Shown one piece after another: positions 60,984 to 64,000 of a stretch of DNA of 64,000 nucleotides (positions are counted from its first letter, which is position 1; every line of letters begins with the position of its first letter). Under the pieces are notes generated by a model. That model was not told the origin of the DNA. It made no database searches and saw only the letters and a program-made list of their open reading frames with translations. A program made the translations under genes and the position numbers. The DNA is from Phallus indusiatus. Lineage: Eukaryota > Basidiomycota > Agaricomycetes > Phallales > Phallaceae. The stretch is from the NCBI GenBank assembly GCA_027605045.1, contig JAQFWX010000014.1, forward strand, positions 240,664 to 304,663, given 5' to 3'.

Positions 60984-62572
60984 CTAAAACCGACGCAAGC
61001 ACGAACGTTAAGGGGAGATACCCTCTTTTGTATTAGACGAGTATGGAGTCTATATATATAGAGTATGTGAAATTATGAAACGAACCCATCATAATAGAAA
61101 TGACGTGCCGGATCACCTGGCAGGGGTTTTACCAAAAGGTTTCCGTACCGTGGCGCTTTTGTTGAATCATGACTACAAGAGCCAAGGCTCAGTCACTCAT
61201 CACCGGAGTATACTTACTATTTGGTGGGCCGAATTATGCACACCGGATAATGTTATAGGCCATGAGGAAGCCAATGCATGTCTCGCCGGGATTCTATTGT
61301 ATTTTGTTTGGGATGAGTAAGCTGTTGGCATATCAAATTTAGGAACAAGTCAATATGATGGGGTATTAGTATACCATAAGGGAAATGCCAGTAAAACAGC
61401 CATCAATAGGAGTTTTTCCATGAGTTCTTGAAACTCACTTGGATTGGACATAATACTGACAAGCTTAGGACCGAAAAGGTTTGAGGTGTGCATTAGAGCG
61501 CCCATGCGGACTTTGAAATGGGAGCAAGCACGAGCAAACACGAACGATCCGAGTCACTCAAGAATCAAGATAGGCTAAAGATTTTGAACGCTACAAGTCA
61601 AATAGTTCCCATCATATCATGAAGGAAAATAGAATACGTTTGTGTGCATTGTGCAACGCCCACGATCCATTGGGATCAATGTATACATCATCGATACCAT
61701 CTTCTTAATTTGCGGGTAGAACTTTATCGAGAAGAGCTGAGAAAGATATCAAAAGCACCACTTTCCTTGAATGGCCAGAGAAACCTTATCCTATTCTTAT
61801 CTGAAGTTTGATTGTTAAAGCATGCAGATGTCAGTTGCAATGTCGAAACCTTCTGATTCATTGATTATTGTGGCTAGCCATTCAATCCATTTCAATACAT
61901 AGTACAAGGAGTGCCGTTTCCGTTAAGTTTCATTTTGACTCATACTTTGATATAATAGATAAATCGAATATTCTTGCCAGTTGGAGAGAAATCCGCGCCA
62001 CTTCGTGATGGTTCACATGCACATTCGAGTAAATTTACGGAACATTCCAATGTTTAAGCGATGAGAAGAATAGAAGTCAGATGGCAGTGAAGAAGCTACA
62101 CGCTTCCTCAGGTGCCCAACATTCAGAAAGCTGTATACGTAAGGTTGCTTCTGAAGAAGAGTTTTCTAACAAACCACAAAAGCTAAAAGGCGCAGTATAC
62201 GGTTTATAACAGCTATTTATATCTATGGTAATAATACATACATGGTTCCATTCTCAATCATTACACGAGAGTCCGAGTTTTAATACCCCAATTACGGCTG
62301 AAATGCTAGTGTTGATGTCATTTACCCAAGTGATGCAATAATACATTTTTCGTTGCATGGTACAATGTATGTTACTAATGTATGGGTGAGTGATAGTGTG
62401 CCAAATGCTGATGTATGAAGGGTCGCTGGATGTCGTGATACGAGGTGTTTCGTCGTTACCTGTCTATGTCATGGCCATAGAGCTTCTGTCTGGGCGCACG
62501 AAAGGAAGAGGTGTGTCATTACCTTCAAGGTAATTTCGTGATACGGTGGAAGAAGATAGTCAATCACGAGAA
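60984..62572. other. Intergenic between the DUF6533 genes
   Basis: No gene is supported. The frames 61075-61320 (plus) and 61350-61541 (minus) have no recognised domain. Confidence 0.4.
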
Positions 62573-64000
62573 TCAGATGGTAAACGTGGTTCCGGAATTC
62601 AATCGTTCCAGAGTCATGAATGTCGACAATTCAATGAGAGACTCTGGCTTATTGCTATCAACCACCTCGGCGTCTCGCGTTTTTTTGCCAATGGATACCA
62701 ACATGCGGTGCAGAAGTGTAGGAATTATTGCCCAATTGATGCTGTAGCCCAAATGTTAGCACCTGTTAACTGATATTAATGAAGAAGACCAACAAAATTC
62801 CAAGCTGGACATAAGATATCTGCGCCATCAGATGTTAATAAAACCCATCAATAGATTTTTGAAATGAATTTACCGGTGCGACGGAGATGAGAAGAATGTT
62901 AAATAAACGGAATACTATAAAAAGGATAAGATCTTCAGAGGTATGAGCTTTGAAGAGGTGAGAAGGAACGTGCCGAATGTCATCTAACATAGAGCAATAA
63001 TAAGTAACCGCCCGTGCCTTGAAAGGTCCCAACTCACAATAAAATAGAAGGCACCATCTTTGAAAAGTTGTCGGACAATGGCTGGATGTCGTGTTCTGGG
63101 CCTTGAAAACGCATTTGCGACCATCACCGCGAACACTAAGATGTCAAAAATGAGCTGAGATAGAAGGTGAATGACGTGAGTTAAGTTCCTCGTGCTACAG
63201 CGGATATACTTACGGGCATTGAGAAGGTTACGATGTTAAGTATTGGTCTAGTGTCTGCGATGCAGGTGTTTAGAATTGGTTGGTACGTCAGATGTGCTGG
63301 ATTTTTGATCCAATTAGCCACTTCTTCCAGCCAATGGTTGATCAAGTTCACTACGTACGAGCCAGACGTAAGGCACCTGACGCACATTAGAACATGTGAA
63401 AGCGGTTTTTTTTACAAGATCGGACTTACCAAGAATACCAACTCCTATCACTGTAACGTATATACTGATGAAGGTGCTTAAGAGAAGGAACAGCACCAGT
63501 CGATTATAGTCCCATAATGCGAATACGCGGATCACAACAAAGACTAATTCACAAATTAATAACTCGTCGACAATAATTAAGATGTTTTTAAAATTACCAT
63601 TTGTGATAGCAGAAGTGACCGGGAACAAAAACTGCACCAACCCGATCCATACTCGGCAACTAATACAATTGATTAGAAATCGGGTGATGATGCCAACAGG
63701 CAAAGTTCGAATTTACAACTAATGAATTGTAAGTCTAATTGGAATTGAAACATGGGCTCAATACCTACATCTGTGCTGAGCCCGGAGGATAGTCCGCTTA
63801 ATTCTAGGTACGAGTCAATGGTATCAAGGGAGAACTGCCTTTTGTGGACGAACCATAGTTCGATATGACAATAAACACAGGGATGGTGTAGCGGTTTATG
63901 AAAAATAGACTTCGTAGCCAATTTGTGCGAGCTACCCAGATGTGGTCGATCTAGCAAACAAAGTAAGGGTCGAAAAAGGGCGGCGGTGTCGAAAATCCGG
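62573..64000 (-). CDS. DUF6533 multi-pass membrane protein, copy 2 (5' end beyond the window)
   Basis: Partial gene. Reading from the window edge: IWVARTNWLRSLFFINRYT followed by IPVFIVISNYG, then CRVWIGLVQFLFPVTSAITN, VFVVIRVFALWDYNRLV, LIFDILVFAVMVANAFSRPR and RQLFKDGAFYFIV. The tail includes LLHRMLVSIGKK and ends at a stop at 62573-62575. Exon order and motifs match the gene at 59339-60983, so the two are tandem paralogues. The N-terminal DUF6533 core itself lies to the right of the window. Confidence 0.75.

Noticed and set aside
61179..61190. GAGCCAAGGCTC palindrome, also at 24134 and 30920
   Set aside because: At the other two sites it encodes EPWL at an MFS C-terminus. Here the upstream frame has stops and no other similarity, so a shared repeat is not supported.
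1..64000. tRNA genes, CRISPR arrays, bacterial-type operons
   Set aside because: I looked for T-loop-like GGTTCGA signals and regular spaced repeats and found none convincing; the sequence is clearly eukaryotic with spliceosomal introns.

Overview
The window reads as a gene-rich piece of an agaricomycete (mushroom-type basidiomycete) genome. Genes are cut by many short introns of about 48-65 bases. The protein families include several I associate with Agaricomycetes: DUF6535, DUF6533, DUF6589 next to a RecQ-like helicase, and expanded P450 and MFS genes. All identifications come from reading translations and splice sites by eye; no search was run.

Layout. 1-8.2 kb: a P450 on the minus strand (3' end off the window), then a tandem pair of MFS transporters, the first with an in-frame stop. 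8.8-14.5 kb: a DUF6535 membrane protein diverging from a ceramide glucosyltransferase. 17-31 kb: a two-gene module (ankyrin + von Willebrand A protein, then a beta-sandwich-like companion) present twice, about 10 kb apart. Between the copies lie a pogo-type miniature element, a second P450 and a damaged F-box gene. Two decayed scraps of an MFS 3' end suggest the ancestral unit also held the DHA2-type MFS gene that survives intact beside copy B. 31-36.5 kb: that MFS gene and a third P450. 37.4-43.6 kb: a 6.2-kb DNA transposon with imperfect terminal inverted repeats and a 9-base target duplication. It carries a DUF6589 gene and a convergent RecQ-like helicase gene. 44-48.3 kb: an isoprenylcysteine methyltransferase-like gene and two tandem GFA-domain genes, with a 720-base hAT-type miniature element between them. 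48.3-52.3 kb holds no gene I can support. 52.3-58.4 kb: two conserved housekeeping genes back to back, anthranilate phosphoribosyltransferase and the TRAPPII subunit TRAPPC10/Trs130. 59.3-64 kb: two DUF6533 multi-pass membrane proteins, the second running off the window.

How it fits together. Housekeeping genes (sphingolipid glycosylation, tryptophan synthesis, Golgi tethering) are interspersed with a plastic accessory region of duplicated genes, transporters, P450s and mobile DNA. The strongest candidates for something little described are the DUF6589/helicase transposon and the duplicated ankyrin-vWA/companion module.
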